Shown one piece after another: positions 20,550 through 28,552 of a stretch of 64,000 nucleotides of DNA. Source of the DNA: Tangfeifania diversioriginum (lineage in GTDB: Bacteria > Bacteroidota > Bacteroidia > Bacteroidales > Prolixibacteraceae); contig NZ_FQZE01000007.1 in the NCBI RefSeq assembly GCF_900141875.1, positions 1 through 64,000 on the forward strand, written 5' to 3'. Position 1 is the stretch's first letter, and every line of letters begins with the position of its first letter. The translations under genes were made by a program, and so were the position numbers. The notes under the pieces were generated by a model. The model was not told where the DNA came from. It searched no databases and saw only the letters and a program-made list of their open reading frames with translations.

Positions 20550-21953
20550 ATGAAAAAATTTATGGATGAAAACTTTCTGCTGCAAACGGAAACGGCGCAG
20601 AAAATCTATCACAACCATGCGGCCAAAATGCCGATTTTCGATTACCACTGTCACATTTCACCCAAAGAAATTGCAGAGGACAAGCAATTTGAAAACCTAA
20701 CCCAAATCTGGTTGTACGGCGACCATTACAAATGGCGGGCCATGCGCACCAACGGCGTGGACGAACATTTTTGTACCAGCGGTGCATCCGATTGGGAAAA
20801 GTTTGAAAAATGGGCAGAAACTGTTCCCTTTACGTTGCGGAATCCGCTTTATCACTGGACGCATCTTGAGCTGAAAAAGTTCTTCGGAATTGAAAAAATG
20901 TTAAGCCCGGAAACGGCAAAAGAAATTTGGGACGAGTGCAATACCAAATTGCAAACACCCGAATATTCAGTGCGGAATATCATCCGGATGGCCAATGTAC
21001 ATACCATTTGTACAACTGATGACCCGGTTGATTCGCTGGAATATCACCGGCAGATTAAAGCCAGCGGTTTTGAAGTGAAAGTGCTGCCTGCCTGGCGGCC
21101 CGACAAAGCGATGGCAGTTGAAAACCCCGAAGCGTACAATAACTACATTGATAAGCTGGAAAAGGTTTCAGGTATAGAAATTAATACTTTTGAAGATTTG
21201 ATGGATGCGCTGGACAGCCGTCATCAGTTTTTTCATGAAAACGGATGCCGTTTGTCGGATCATGGACTGGAAACCGCCCATGCGGAGGATTACACTGAAC
21301 GCGAAATTATTGATGTTTTCAGCAAAGTGCGCTACGGTGCCGATTTAACAGAAACCGAAATTCTCAAGTTTAAATCGTGCATGTTGTATGAACTCGGAAT
21401 CATGGACCATTCACGCGGCTGGACACAGCAGTTTCACATTGGTGCACTGCGAAACAATAACACACGGCTTTTCAATAAACTGGGCCCCGATACCGGCTTC
21501 GATTCCATTGGTGATTTCGAAATAGCACGACCGCTTTCCAAATTACTCGACCGTCTGGATCAAAACGATCAGTTATCGAAAACCATTGTTTATAACCTGA
21601 ACCCACGCGACAATGAGCTAATTGCCACCATGATTGGAAACTTCCAGGACGGCACAGTTCCCGGAAAAATGCAGTTTGGCTCGGGCTGGTGGTTCCTCGA
21701 CCAAAAAGACGGAATGGAAAAGCAGATAAATGCACTTTCAAACCTTGGCTTGTTGAGTCGTTTTGTGGGAATGTTAACCGATTCGCGCAGTTTCCTTTCG
21801 TACACACGCCACGAATATTTCCGGCGCACACTGTGTAATTTAATCGGAAACGATGTGGAAAACGGCGAATTACCAAACGATATGAAAATGTTGGGCCAGA
21901 TGGTGGAAGATGTCTGTTTCAACAACGCGCGCAACTATTTTAATTTTAAATAA
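20550..21953 (+). CDS. uxaC: Uronate isomerase (glucuronate/galacturonate isomerase)
   Basis: A 467-residue protein of the amidohydrolase superfamily. The metal-binding DYHCHISP motif is at about 31-38, with the family segments WKWRAMR-like (YKWRAMRTNG), CTTDDPVDSL and GSGWWF. It converts D-glucuronate to D-fructuronate and D-galacturonate to D-tagaturonate, the first cytosolic step. Length fits the family. It lies in the operon between uxaE and kdgK; the 80-nt gap after it contains an operator, suggesting an internal promoter. Confidence 0.95.
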   Translation: MKKFMDENFLLQTETAQKIYHNHAAKMPIFDYHCHISPKEIAEDKQFENLTQIWLYGDHYKWRAMRTNGVDEHFCTSGASDWEKFEKWAETVPFTLRNPLYHWTHLELKKFFGIEKMLSPETAKEIWDECNTKLQTPEYSVRNIIRMANVHTICTTDDPVDSLEYHRQIKASGFEVKVLPAWRPDKAMAVENPEAYNNYIDKLEKVSGIEINTFEDLMDALDSRHQFFHENGCRLSDHGLETAHAEDYTEREIIDVFSKVRYGADLTETEILKFKSCMLYELGIMDHSRGWTQQFHIGALRNNNTRLFNKLGPDTGFDSIGDFEIARPLSKLLDRLDQNDQLSKTIVYNLNPRDNELIATMIGNFQDGTVPGKMQFGSGWWFLDQKDGMEKQINALSNLGLLSRFVGMLTDSRSFLSYTRHEYFRRTLCNLIGNDVENGELPNDMKMLGQMVEDVCFNNARNYFNFK

Positions 21954-22003
21954 AAGGTTCCTATTTGGTTCCTATTTCTTTTCTGTTTTTAAAAGAATGA
22001 GTA

Positions 22004-22023
22004 TTTTGCAATCGATTGCAAAA
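22004..22023 (+). promoter_or_regulatory. LacI-family operator before kdgK
   Basis: TTTTGCAATCGATTGCAAAA is a perfect 20-bp palindrome centred on CG, ending 10 nt before the kdgK ATG (22034). Central CG symmetry and the TGCAATCGATTGCA core are typical of LacI-family sites. A TTTG box at 21964 and a TATTTTG box at 22002 that overlaps the palindrome suggest a repressible internal promoter for kdgK-eda-dctPQM. No regulator gene is in the window. Confidence 0.72.
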
Positions 22024-22033
22024 ATAAAATTTT

Positions 22034-23068
22034 ATGAAGAATAAAGTAGTTACTTTCGGCGAAATTATGTTGCGGCTGGCAACGCCCGGTTATTTACGTT
22101 TCTCCCAGGCTGCGGAGCTTACAGCCACTTTTGGCGGGGGAGAAGCCAACGTGGCCGTTTCGCTCGCCAATTACGGAATACCAGTTGATTTTGTTACCCG
22201 GCTGCCCGAAAACGATATTGGTCGCGCCTGCATGATGGATTTACGCAAACAGGGTGTGGTGACCGACAAAATTGTTTGGGGCGGCGAGCGGCTCGGAATT
22301 TATTTTCTGGAAACCGGGGCAGTCAGCAGGGGAAGCAAAGTGGTTTACGATCGTGCACATTCTGCTGTGTCTGAAATTGAACCCGGAATGATTGCCTGGG
22401 ACAAAGTTTTTGAAGGAGCCGACTGGTTTCACTGGACGGGAATAACACCGGCTATTTCGCAGGGAGCAGCGGATGTTTGCCTGGAAGCCATCAAAAAAGC
22501 CAACGAAAATGGAATCACTGTTTCCTGCGATTTGAACTACCGGAAAAAACTCTGGAAATATGGCAAATCAGCAGAAGAAGTAATGCCTGAACTGGTTGCC
22601 GGTACTGATATAATTCTCGGAAATGAAGAAGATGCCGAAAAAGTACTGGGCATAAAACCCGAAGGTGTGGATGTAACCGGAGGACAGGTTTTAGCTGCAG
22701 CCTACGAGTCAGTTTCAAAACAGATTATGGAACGTTTTCCACGCTGCAAAAAAGTGATTACCACGCTGCGGGGGTCGGTAAATGCCAATCACAACACCTG
22801 GTCGGGTGTACTTTGGGACGGAAAGAAATTAGTTGAAGCGCCCACTTACGATATTACCCACATTGTGGACAGGGTAGGAGGCGGCGACTCGTTTATGGGT
22901 GGTTTGATTTACGGACTCCTCACCTACAACGATGACCAGAAAGCGCTGGACTTTGCAGTGGCCGCATCCTGTCTGAAACACACCGTTTACGGCGATTTTA
23001 ACCAGGTAACGGTTGATGAAGTGGAAAAACTTATGAGCGGAGATGCGTCAGGAAGAGTAGCGAGATGA
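22034..23068 (+). CDS. kdgK: 2-keto-3-deoxygluconate kinase
   Basis: A 344-residue PfkB-family sugar kinase. The N-terminal GGGEANVAVSL signature (about 35-45) and C-terminal GGGDSFMGG motif (about 284-292, catalytic aspartate in GGGD) define the fold. Adjacency to eda and the uronate genes makes 2-keto-3-deoxygluconate the likely substrate, giving KDPG. A second, divergent kinase of this type is at 61939-63021. Expression is probably controlled from the palindrome just upstream. Confidence 0.92.
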   Translation: MKNKVVTFGEIMLRLATPGYLRFSQAAELTATFGGGEANVAVSLANYGIPVDFVTRLPENDIGRACMMDLRKQGVVTDKIVWGGERLGIYFLETGAVSRGSKVVYDRAHSAVSEIEPGMIAWDKVFEGADWFHWTGITPAISQGAADVCLEAIKKANENGITVSCDLNYRKKLWKYGKSAEEVMPELVAGTDIILGNEEDAEKVLGIKPEGVDVTGGQVLAAAYESVSKQIMERFPRCKKVITTLRGSVNANHNTWSGVLWDGKKLVEAPTYDITHIVDRVGGGDSFMGGLIYGLLTYNDDQKALDFAVAASCLKHTVYGDFNQVTVDEVEKLMSGDASGRVAR

Positions 23069-23182
23069 AAGCCTCCCCTGGCCCCTCCAAAGGAGGGGAA
23101 TTGTTTGAATTTTGAATTTTAATATTTTAAAAAACTGGTTGTCCCGCCAGTTCTCCTCCTTAGGGGGAGATAGAGGGGGCTT
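23069..23182. repeat. Inverted pair of GC-rich Bacteroidota-type repeats between kdgK and eda
   Basis: Two 32-nt arms, 23069-23100 and 23151-23182, are inverted copies (24 of 32 positions match). The left arm holds CCCCTCCAAAGGAGGGG, itself a stem-loop. A 50-bp AT-rich spacer lies between them. The right arm ends just before the eda start codon. The insertion extends an otherwise tight operon gap to 118 bp and gives a spurious in-frame upstream start for eda. Confidence 0.8.
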
Positions 23183-23186
23183 AATT

Positions 23187-23855
23187 ATGGCCAGATTTAC
23201 CAGAATAGAAGTAACACAAAAAATGAAGGAAACCGGGATGGTTCCGGTATTTTACAATGCCGATCCTGAGGTATGCAAAAAGGTTGTCAAAGCCTGTTAC
23301 GATGGCGGAGTTCGTGTGTTTGAATTCACCAATCGCGGAGACTTTGCAACCCTTATTTTTGCTGAACTAAACAAATGGGCCATTCAGCACTATCCCGATT
23401 TGATTATGGGTGTAGGCTCAGTGGTGGATGAGGGAACCGCTGCCATGTATATTGCACTGGGGGCCAATTTTATAGTTTCGCCACTGACCGACGAAGCAAC
23501 CGCGCGGGTCTGTAACAAACGGAAAATTGCCTGGAGCCCTGGTTGCGCTACAGCTACTGAAATTGGAAGAGCACATGAACTGGGAGCCGAAATTGTGAAA
23601 ATCTTTCCGGGGGCGCAGGTTGGAGGCCCCGGATTTGTGAAAGCTGTAAAAGGCCCCATGCCGTGGACCAGCATTATGCCAACCGGTGGGGTAGCACCCG
23701 ATGAAGAAAATCTGAAAAGCTGGTTTGAAGCCGGCGTTGCCTGCGTGGGAATGGGATCAAAGTTATTTTCCAAAAAAGTATTGGCAGAAGAAAATTATGC
23801 TGCCATTACAAAAAAATGTGAAGAAGTACTTGAAATCATCAGAAAATACAAATAA
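23187..23855 (+). CDS. eda: Bifunctional KDPG/KHG aldolase
   Basis: A 222-residue class I aldolase. The start MARFTRIEV is chosen because the longer frame (from 23112) reads through the repeat. The family residues are visible: E in FEFTNRG, a Schiff-base lysine in EIVKIFPG, and the phosphate-binding MPTGGV. It cleaves KDPG to pyruvate and glyceraldehyde-3-phosphate, completing the route from hexuronates. It is 13 nt upstream of dctP. Confidence 0.94.
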   Translation: MARFTRIEVTQKMKETGMVPVFYNADPEVCKKVVKACYDGGVRVFEFTNRGDFATLIFAELNKWAIQHYPDLIMGVGSVVDEGTAAMYIALGANFIVSPLTDEATARVCNKRKIAWSPGCATATEIGRAHELGAEIVKIFPGAQVGGPGFVKAVKGPMPWTSIMPTGGVAPDEENLKSWFEAGVACVGMGSKLFSKKVLAEENYAAITKKCEEVLEIIRKYK

Positions 23856-23868
23856 ACCAATTAGTATA

Positions 23869-24852
23869 ATGAATTATAAAAAATTATTGAAACTAACCGG
23901 AGTGGTATTTTTATTGACAGCATTTTCCTGTATGGGGCCCTCCAATAAAACCGAGCTGAAGCTGGCGCACGGATTGCCCACCGATCACCCTGTGCACGAA
24001 GCAATGATGTTTATGGCACAGCGAGCCGAAGAACTATCGGATGGAAAACTTAAAATTGATGTTTATCCTTCGGGGCAACTTGGTTCTGAACAGCAATGTG
24101 TTGAACTGGTTCAGATTGGTAGTCTGGCCATTACAAAAGTCTCGGCAGCGGTAATGGAAAGTTTTGCCGACGAATATAAAGTGTTCGGGTTGCCTTATAT
24201 TTTCCGCTCGAAAGATCACCTGTTTAAAGTGATGGATGGCGATATTGGGAAAGATTTGCTGCTCAGCACCAAGGACAAATGGATTCGTGGCCTGACTTAT
24301 TACGATGCCGGTGCCAGAAGTTTTTATACCAAATCGAAACCCATTACCCATCCCGATGATTTGGCGGGACTAAAAATACGGGTTATGCGCAGTATAACGG
24401 CCATGGAAATGGTGAAAGCGCTTGGTGGATCAGCTACACCAATTTCGTGGGGCGAACTTTACACGGCCCTGCAAAGCGGTGTGGTTGACGGTGCAGAAAA
24501 TAATCCGCCAAGCCTTTATACTTCGCGGCACTACGAAGTTTGCAAATACTATTCGCTTGACGAGCATACCACCATTCCCGATGTACTTGTTATCAGCCAA
24601 TTTGTATGGGATAAATTAACCGAACAGGAACAAGAATGGATTCAGCAGGCAGCCGACGAATCGGCAGTGCTGGAAAGGGAATTATGGGCAGCCTCGGAAA
24701 AGAAATCGCTGGAAGAAGTGCAAAAGGCGGGCGTTGAAATCAACTATCCCGACAAAGAACCATTTATTGAAAAAGTACAGCCCCTGCTCGAGAGCTACCG
24801 CAGTAATGAGGCTATTTATTCTTATATACAACGCATTCAGGCAGTTGAATAA
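23869..24852 (+). CDS. dctP: TRAP transporter substrate-binding lipoprotein (DctP), probably for hexuronates
   Basis: About 327 residues with a lipoprotein signal (FSC near residue 18). The start MNYKKLLKL is chosen because it directly precedes the signal peptide and follows eda by 13 nt. DctP-family features include LKLAHGLPTDHP at the N-terminus, LKIRVMRS with the carboxylate-binding arginine, and the ALQSGVVDGAENNPPS motif. It binds an organic acid in the periplasm. Location after uxaC, kdgK and eda points to glucuronate, galacturonate or KDG (inference). Confidence 0.92.
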   Translation: MNYKKLLKLTGVVFLLTAFSCMGPSNKTELKLAHGLPTDHPVHEAMMFMAQRAEELSDGKLKIDVYPSGQLGSEQQCVELVQIGSLAITKVSAAVMESFADEYKVFGLPYIFRSKDHLFKVMDGDIGKDLLLSTKDKWIRGLTYYDAGARSFYTKSKPITHPDDLAGLKIRVMRSITAMEMVKALGGSATPISWGELYTALQSGVVDGAENNPPSLYTSRHYEVCKYYSLDEHTTIPDVLVISQFVWDKLTEQEQEWIQQAADESAVLERELWAASEKKSLEEVQKAGVEINYPDKEPFIEKVQPLLESYRSNEAIYSYIQRIQAVE

Positions 24853-24863
24853 AATCAGATATT

Positions 24864-25352
24864 ATGACATTACGAAACAGAATAGAAAAAATTTTGGAAT
24901 GGGTACTCGTATTTTTTATGAGTGTTCTTGTGATTGACGTATTGTGGCAGGTGACCAGCCGGTATGTGATGAATTCGCCGAGTAATTTTACCGACGAACT
25001 TGCCGGTTACCTGTTGATTTGGGTTGGTGTTTTGGGCACTGCTTATGTTGCAGGCAAACGCGAACACCTGGCCATCGACCTGCTCATTCAACGCAGCTCC
25101 CCTGCGCGTAAATTCAAACTGGAGATGATTATCAGTATTCTGGTGATACTATTTTCAATTGCTGTTTTTATCATCGGTGGAACCTGGCTTTCATATACAC
25201 GGTTTTACCTTGATGTAAAATCCTCGGCACTGGGAATGCCGCTCGGTATTGTTTACCTCGTGTTGCCCATCAGCGGGATTTTAATCGCCTATTTTGATAT
25301 AGATAATATAATGAACCAAATTAAAGAAAACCGAAACCCTAAAACGAACTAA
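24864..25352 (+). CDS. dctQ: TRAP transporter small membrane subunit (DctQ)
   Basis: A 162-residue inner-membrane protein with four predicted transmembrane helices (about 14-36, 46-65, 87-108, 130-150) and the DctQ segment TDELAGYLLIWVGVLG after the first helix. It joins the large subunit and the binding protein in Na+-driven uptake. It lies 11 nt after dctP and 2 nt before dctM. Confidence 0.92.
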   Translation: MTLRNRIEKILEWVLVFFMSVLVIDVLWQVTSRYVMNSPSNFTDELAGYLLIWVGVLGTAYVAGKREHLAIDLLIQRSSPARKFKLEMIISILVILFSIAVFIIGGTWLSYTRFYLDVKSSALGMPLGIVYLVLPISGILIAYFDIDNIMNQIKENRNPKTN

Positions 25353-25354
25353 CT

Positions 25355-26818
25355 ATGGAATTTTTTGAAGTAATTGTACTGGTCGTCAGTTTTATAATCC
25401 TTTTGGTAATCGGAGTTCCAATTGGTTTCAGTATAGGTATTTCCGGTATTCTTACCATGCTGGTGAGTGTGGATGTCATTCCGGCACTTACCACCTTTGC
25501 ACAGCGGATGGGCACCGGCCTCGACAGTTTTGCCCTGCTGGCCATTCCCTTTTTTATTCTCGCAGGAAATATAATGAACAGCGGGGGGATTGCCATCCGG
25601 CTCATTGATTTTGCCCGGGTGCTCGTTGGAGGCATTCCCGGAGGAGTAGCAATGGTGAATGTGCTGGCAAACATGCTGTTTGGAGCTATTTCAGGTTCGG
25701 CTGCTGCTTCTGCTTCAGCTATCGGCAGCATCATGCAACCCGAAATGAAAAGAGAAGGTTACCCCGAAAATTTTAGCGCTGCTGTGAATATCACTTCAGC
25801 AACAACCGGGTTATCCATTCCGCCCAGCAATGTGCTCATTGTTTATTCCCTTGCCAGTGGTGGTGTTTCAATTACCGCGCTGTTCCTTGCCGGTTATTTG
25901 CCGGGGTTTCTTACGGGAATCGGGATTATCATCACAGCTGTCACCATGCTCATATACAAACGGAAAGGATTAAAAGCTGCACTTAAAACCCTGGGTGTTG
26001 TTTCTGCAATTGGTGTTTTTCTGGTTCTTGCTTATCAGGGAGTTTCATTTTCGAAGGCTAATTTTTCGCCCACAGTTAACCGCATATTTCTTTTTGTCAT
26101 TTTAGCTGCATTAGCTGCCTGGGTGGTTGTGCGAACCATAAAACACAAAGAAAAAGCGCTGGACGGCACCCGGAAATTCCTTGATGCCATTCCCAGCCTG
26201 ATGATGCTGGTAATTGTTATCGGAGGTATTGTAGCCGGATATTTTACTGCCACCGAGGCATCGGCCATTGCTGTGCTTTACTCGCTGATTCTTGCTGTAA
26301 TTTACAAACAGGTTTCGTTTAAAAATTTACCCGACATTATTTTACGATCGGTTAAAACTACCGGTGTTGTTATGCTGCTTGTGGCTTCTTCTATGGGGTT
26401 GTCGTGGATTATGGCTTACGAAAATATCCCGCAGAATGTAAGCGAAGGGTTACTGGCGCTTACGAGCAATCCGTTTATGATTTTGCTAATCATTAATATG
26501 CTTCTCCTCTTTGTGGGAGTTTTTATGGATATGACGCCTGCTGTGCTGATTTTCACACCCATATTTTTACCCATCGTTACAGCTATTGGGGTCGATCCGA
26601 TTCATTTTGGAATTATTATGGTGCTGAACCTGAGTGTGGGACTTTGTACTCCGCCTGTTGGTTCAGTACTGTTTATTGGTTGCAGTGTGGCCGGTTTGGG
26701 AATCGATAAGGTGGTTAAGCCGCTGTTGCCTATGTTTATTGCAATGGTAATTGTACTGTTGCTGGTCACCTATTTCCCCGAAATTAGTATGTGGTTACCG
26801 GCAAAATTTGGATTTTAA
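25355..26818 (+). CDS. dctM: TRAP transporter large membrane subunit (DctM)
   Basis: A 487-residue protein with about 12-13 hydrophobic helices. DctM features include the LAIPFFILAGNIMN segment (about 69-82), GSAAASASAIGSIM (about 113-126) and the C-terminal TPPVGSVLFIG motif. It forms the translocation channel for the acid delivered by DctP. It is longer than many DctM proteins (about 430) because of an extra cytoplasmic/hydrophobic region at about 200-270. It is the last gene before a strong terminator. Confidence 0.93.
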   Translation: MEFFEVIVLVVSFIILLVIGVPIGFSIGISGILTMLVSVDVIPALTTFAQRMGTGLDSFALLAIPFFILAGNIMNSGGIAIRLIDFARVLVGGIPGGVAMVNVLANMLFGAISGSAAASASAIGSIMQPEMKREGYPENFSAAVNITSATTGLSIPPSNVLIVYSLASGGVSITALFLAGYLPGFLTGIGIIITAVTMLIYKRKGLKAALKTLGVVSAIGVFLVLAYQGVSFSKANFSPTVNRIFLFVILAALAAWVVVRTIKHKEKALDGTRKFLDAIPSLMMLVIVIGGIVAGYFTATEASAIAVLYSLILAVIYKQVSFKNLPDIILRSVKTTGVVMLLVASSMGLSWIMAYENIPQNVSEGLLALTSNPFMILLIINMLLLFVGVFMDMTPAVLIFTPIFLPIVTAIGVDPIHFGIIMVLNLSVGLCTPPVGSVLFIGCSVAGLGIDKVVKPLLPMFIAMVIVLLLVTYFPEISMWLPAKFGF

Positions 26819-26881
26819 CCAAATGAGAAATTAAATTTAGACTTGTATGAAACAGCCAGCCTGGTTGTTAAACGCTTTTAG

Positions 26882-26930
26882 ACTCAGGAAGATTATTATT
26901 TTCATTTTCTTCCTGAGTTTGATTTTTTTT
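26882..26930 (+). terminator. Terminator of the hexuronate/TRAP operon
   Basis: ACTCAGGAAGA (26882-26892) pairs with TCTTCCTGAGT (26908-26918), an 11-bp perfect stem with a 15-nt AT-rich loop, followed by TTGATTTTTTTT. It lies 63 nt after the dctM stop. Confidence 0.88.
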
Positions 26931-26940
26931 CTGCAAGGGG

Positions 26941-27501
26941 CTACTGATTAACAACCATTCTGTTGCCCAATTCATTGGCTGCTTTTTGTCCTTTGAAGTG
27001 CTCCATAATTTTAAGTGCAAACTGAATGGCAACTCCGGCTCCTTTCCCGGTAATAATATTATCTGCTACTTCAACAGCGTTTCCGGTAACATTTGCGCCT
27101 TTCAGTTCACTTTCAAATCCCGGGAAACAGGTGGCATTTTTACCTTTTAAAAGTCCCAGGTTTCCGAATACCATTGGTGCTGCACAAATGGCACCCAGTG
27201 GTTTGCCGCTTTTGTTAAAATCAAGAATTTGCGCATTTAATCCGGAGTGGTTTTTAAGATTTTTAGCACCAGGCATTCCGCCGGGCAATACTATCATTTC
27301 AATAGTTGAGTAGTTAACTTCCTCAAAAAGTTTGTCGGCAGTAATTATGATGTCGTGCGCTCCCTTAACTTCCGGTTGCCCGGTAACCGAAACCGTTACA
27401 ACTTTCAAGCCTGCTCTTCGCAGAACATCAATAATACTCACTGCTTCAATTTCTTCGAATCCTTCTGCTAAATGCACTGCTATAACTTTATCCATAATCA
27501 T
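26941..27501 (-). CDS. DJ-1/PfpI-family protein
   Basis: A 186-residue flavodoxin-like protein. A glutamate in LAEGFEEIEA (about residue 17) and the nucleophile-elbow cysteine in GAICAAPM (about 105) form the DJ-1 active site. Family roles include glyoxalase III/deglycase-like activities and oxidative stress sensing; which applies is not clear. Two start codons are two residues apart (27501 and 27495). It is convergent with the TRAP operon. Confidence 0.88.
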   Translation of the reverse strand: MIMDKVIAVHLAEGFEEIEAVSIIDVLRRAGLKVVTVSVTGQPEVKGAHDIIITADKLFEEVNYSTIEMIVLPGGMPGAKNLKNHSGLNAQILDFNKSGKPLGAICAAPMVFGNLGLLKGKNATCFPGFESELKGANVTGNAVEVADNIITGKGAGVAIQFALKIMEHFKGQKAANELGNRMVVNQ

Positions 27502-27595
27502 TCATTTTGGTTATAAAACGTCATTTCATCCAGTAGGTAATTGGATTGAATATTTTAGTTCAATTCGCAATTTCTGCACGTTTGTATAAAAATAA

Positions 27596-27626
27596 AAAAA
27601 GATCCCCGAAAACCGGCGATCTTTTT
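27596..27626 (-). terminator. Terminator of the ECF sigma-factor gene
   Basis: AAAAAGATC (27596-27604) pairs with GATCTTTTT (27618-27626) around a GC-rich interior (CCCGAAAACCGGC). On the minus strand it ends in seven T. It lies 22 nt after the stop at 27649. Confidence 0.82.
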
Positions 27627-27648
27627 AAATCAATATTTTTTGAAAAAA

Positions 27649-28158
27649 TCAGTTGTTTGAATACTCGTGAAGTGATTTTTCAAGTTTCTTCCTGGTGAAG
27701 AAAATTCTGCTTTTTACCGTGCCAAGCGGCAGGTCAAGTTTGTCTGCAATTTCCTTGTACTTGTAACCATCTAAAAACATAGTAAACGGAATACGATATT
27801 CTTCATCAAGCGCATCTATACTCTTGTGGATTTCCTTAGTGCTGTAAAATGAATCCGGCGAGGGATAAACTTTGTCTTTTGAAAACAACAGGTGGAAATC
27901 GTTGTTGGAATCATCAAATGTATTCCTGGTTTTCACATTTCTTCTGTAATCATTGATAAATGTGTTTTTCATGATGGTGTAAATCCATGCCTTGAAATTC
28001 GTATTTTGCCTGAACTTGTCACGATAAGTTAAAGCCTTTAGCATGGTTTCCTGTAAAAGGTCATCAGCTCTTTCTGAGTCAGAAGTAAGACTCAGGGCAT
28101 AGTAATGTAACTTGTCTCTTAAACTTAGAAGTGCGTTGTTAAATTGAATTTGAGTCAT
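27649..28158 (-). CDS. ECF-type RNA polymerase sigma factor
   Basis: A 169-residue protein. The sigma region 2 motif is RADDLLQETMLKAL...FKAWIYTIMKNTFINDYRR (about 30-75); region 4 is EYRIPFTMFLDGYKYKEIADKLDLPLGTVKSRIFFTRKKL (about 118-160) with the helix-turn-helix near the end. No anti-sigma gene is adjacent, which is common for stand-alone Bacteroidota ECF factors. Likely regulon unknown. The conserved Bacteroidota housekeeping-type promoter just upstream is listed separately. Confidence 0.93.
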   Translation of the reverse strand: MTQIQFNNALLSLRDKLHYYALSLTSDSERADDLLQETMLKALTYRDKFRQNTNFKAWIYTIMKNTFINDYRRNVKTRNTFDDSNNDFHLLFSKDKVYPSPDSFYSTKEIHKSIDALDEEYRIPFTMFLDGYKYKEIADKLDLPLGTVKSRIFFTRKKLEKSLHEYSNN

Positions 28159-28552
28159 GGCATTTTATTTTTTGTTGTTCTTATTTTTAATTTGTCTAAA
28201 CAAATATAGATAGGAATTGAATAACGCAAAAGATTTTCAGGTCTTTTATTAGTTGATTTTCTCTATACTTTATAAAGAAAATTTATGCGTGTGTGAACAA
28301 AATTAAGTTCGGGTTGTTTCGCTCCGTCATAACTTATTCTGTTTAAAATATTTATGACAAACTCTGAACAGAATCGATTTAATAGTATGTGGCATTTTTC
28401 TTTCATTTGCTGCGTTATACTTTTTTCGTCTATTTAAACGAAAGATTCAATAATATAGTGAATTTGCATGAATTCAGCAAATTACAAGGGGGTGAATTGA
28501 GAATACTTAATGATTTCTTGTAAGACCTAAACTACAAAAGTTCGGTTTTTAG
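28159..28552. other. Intergenic region with ECF promoter and short inverted repeats
   Basis: About 390 bases between the sigma-factor gene and the downstream end of the unrecognised envelope-protein gene. Besides the promoter at 28201-28230, it holds inverted pairs GTCATAA/TTATGAC (about 28326-28355), ATTCTGTT/AACAGAAT and TTTCGT/ACGAAA. No coding sequence is supported. Confidence 0.45.
28201..28230 (-). promoter_or_regulatory. Promoter of the ECF sigma gene
   Basis: On the minus strand TTTG (complement of 28227-28230), 18 nt, then TATATTTG (complement of 28201-28208) matches the Bacteroidota TTTG...TAnnTTTG consensus exactly. The ATG at 28158 would be about 35-40 nt downstream of the start site. 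Confidence 0.68.

Noticed and set aside
23112-23186. Longer eda start at 23112
   Set aside because: The extra 25 residues are encoded by the GC-rich repeat arm and do not match the aldolase family; MARFTRIEV at 23187 is the natural opening.
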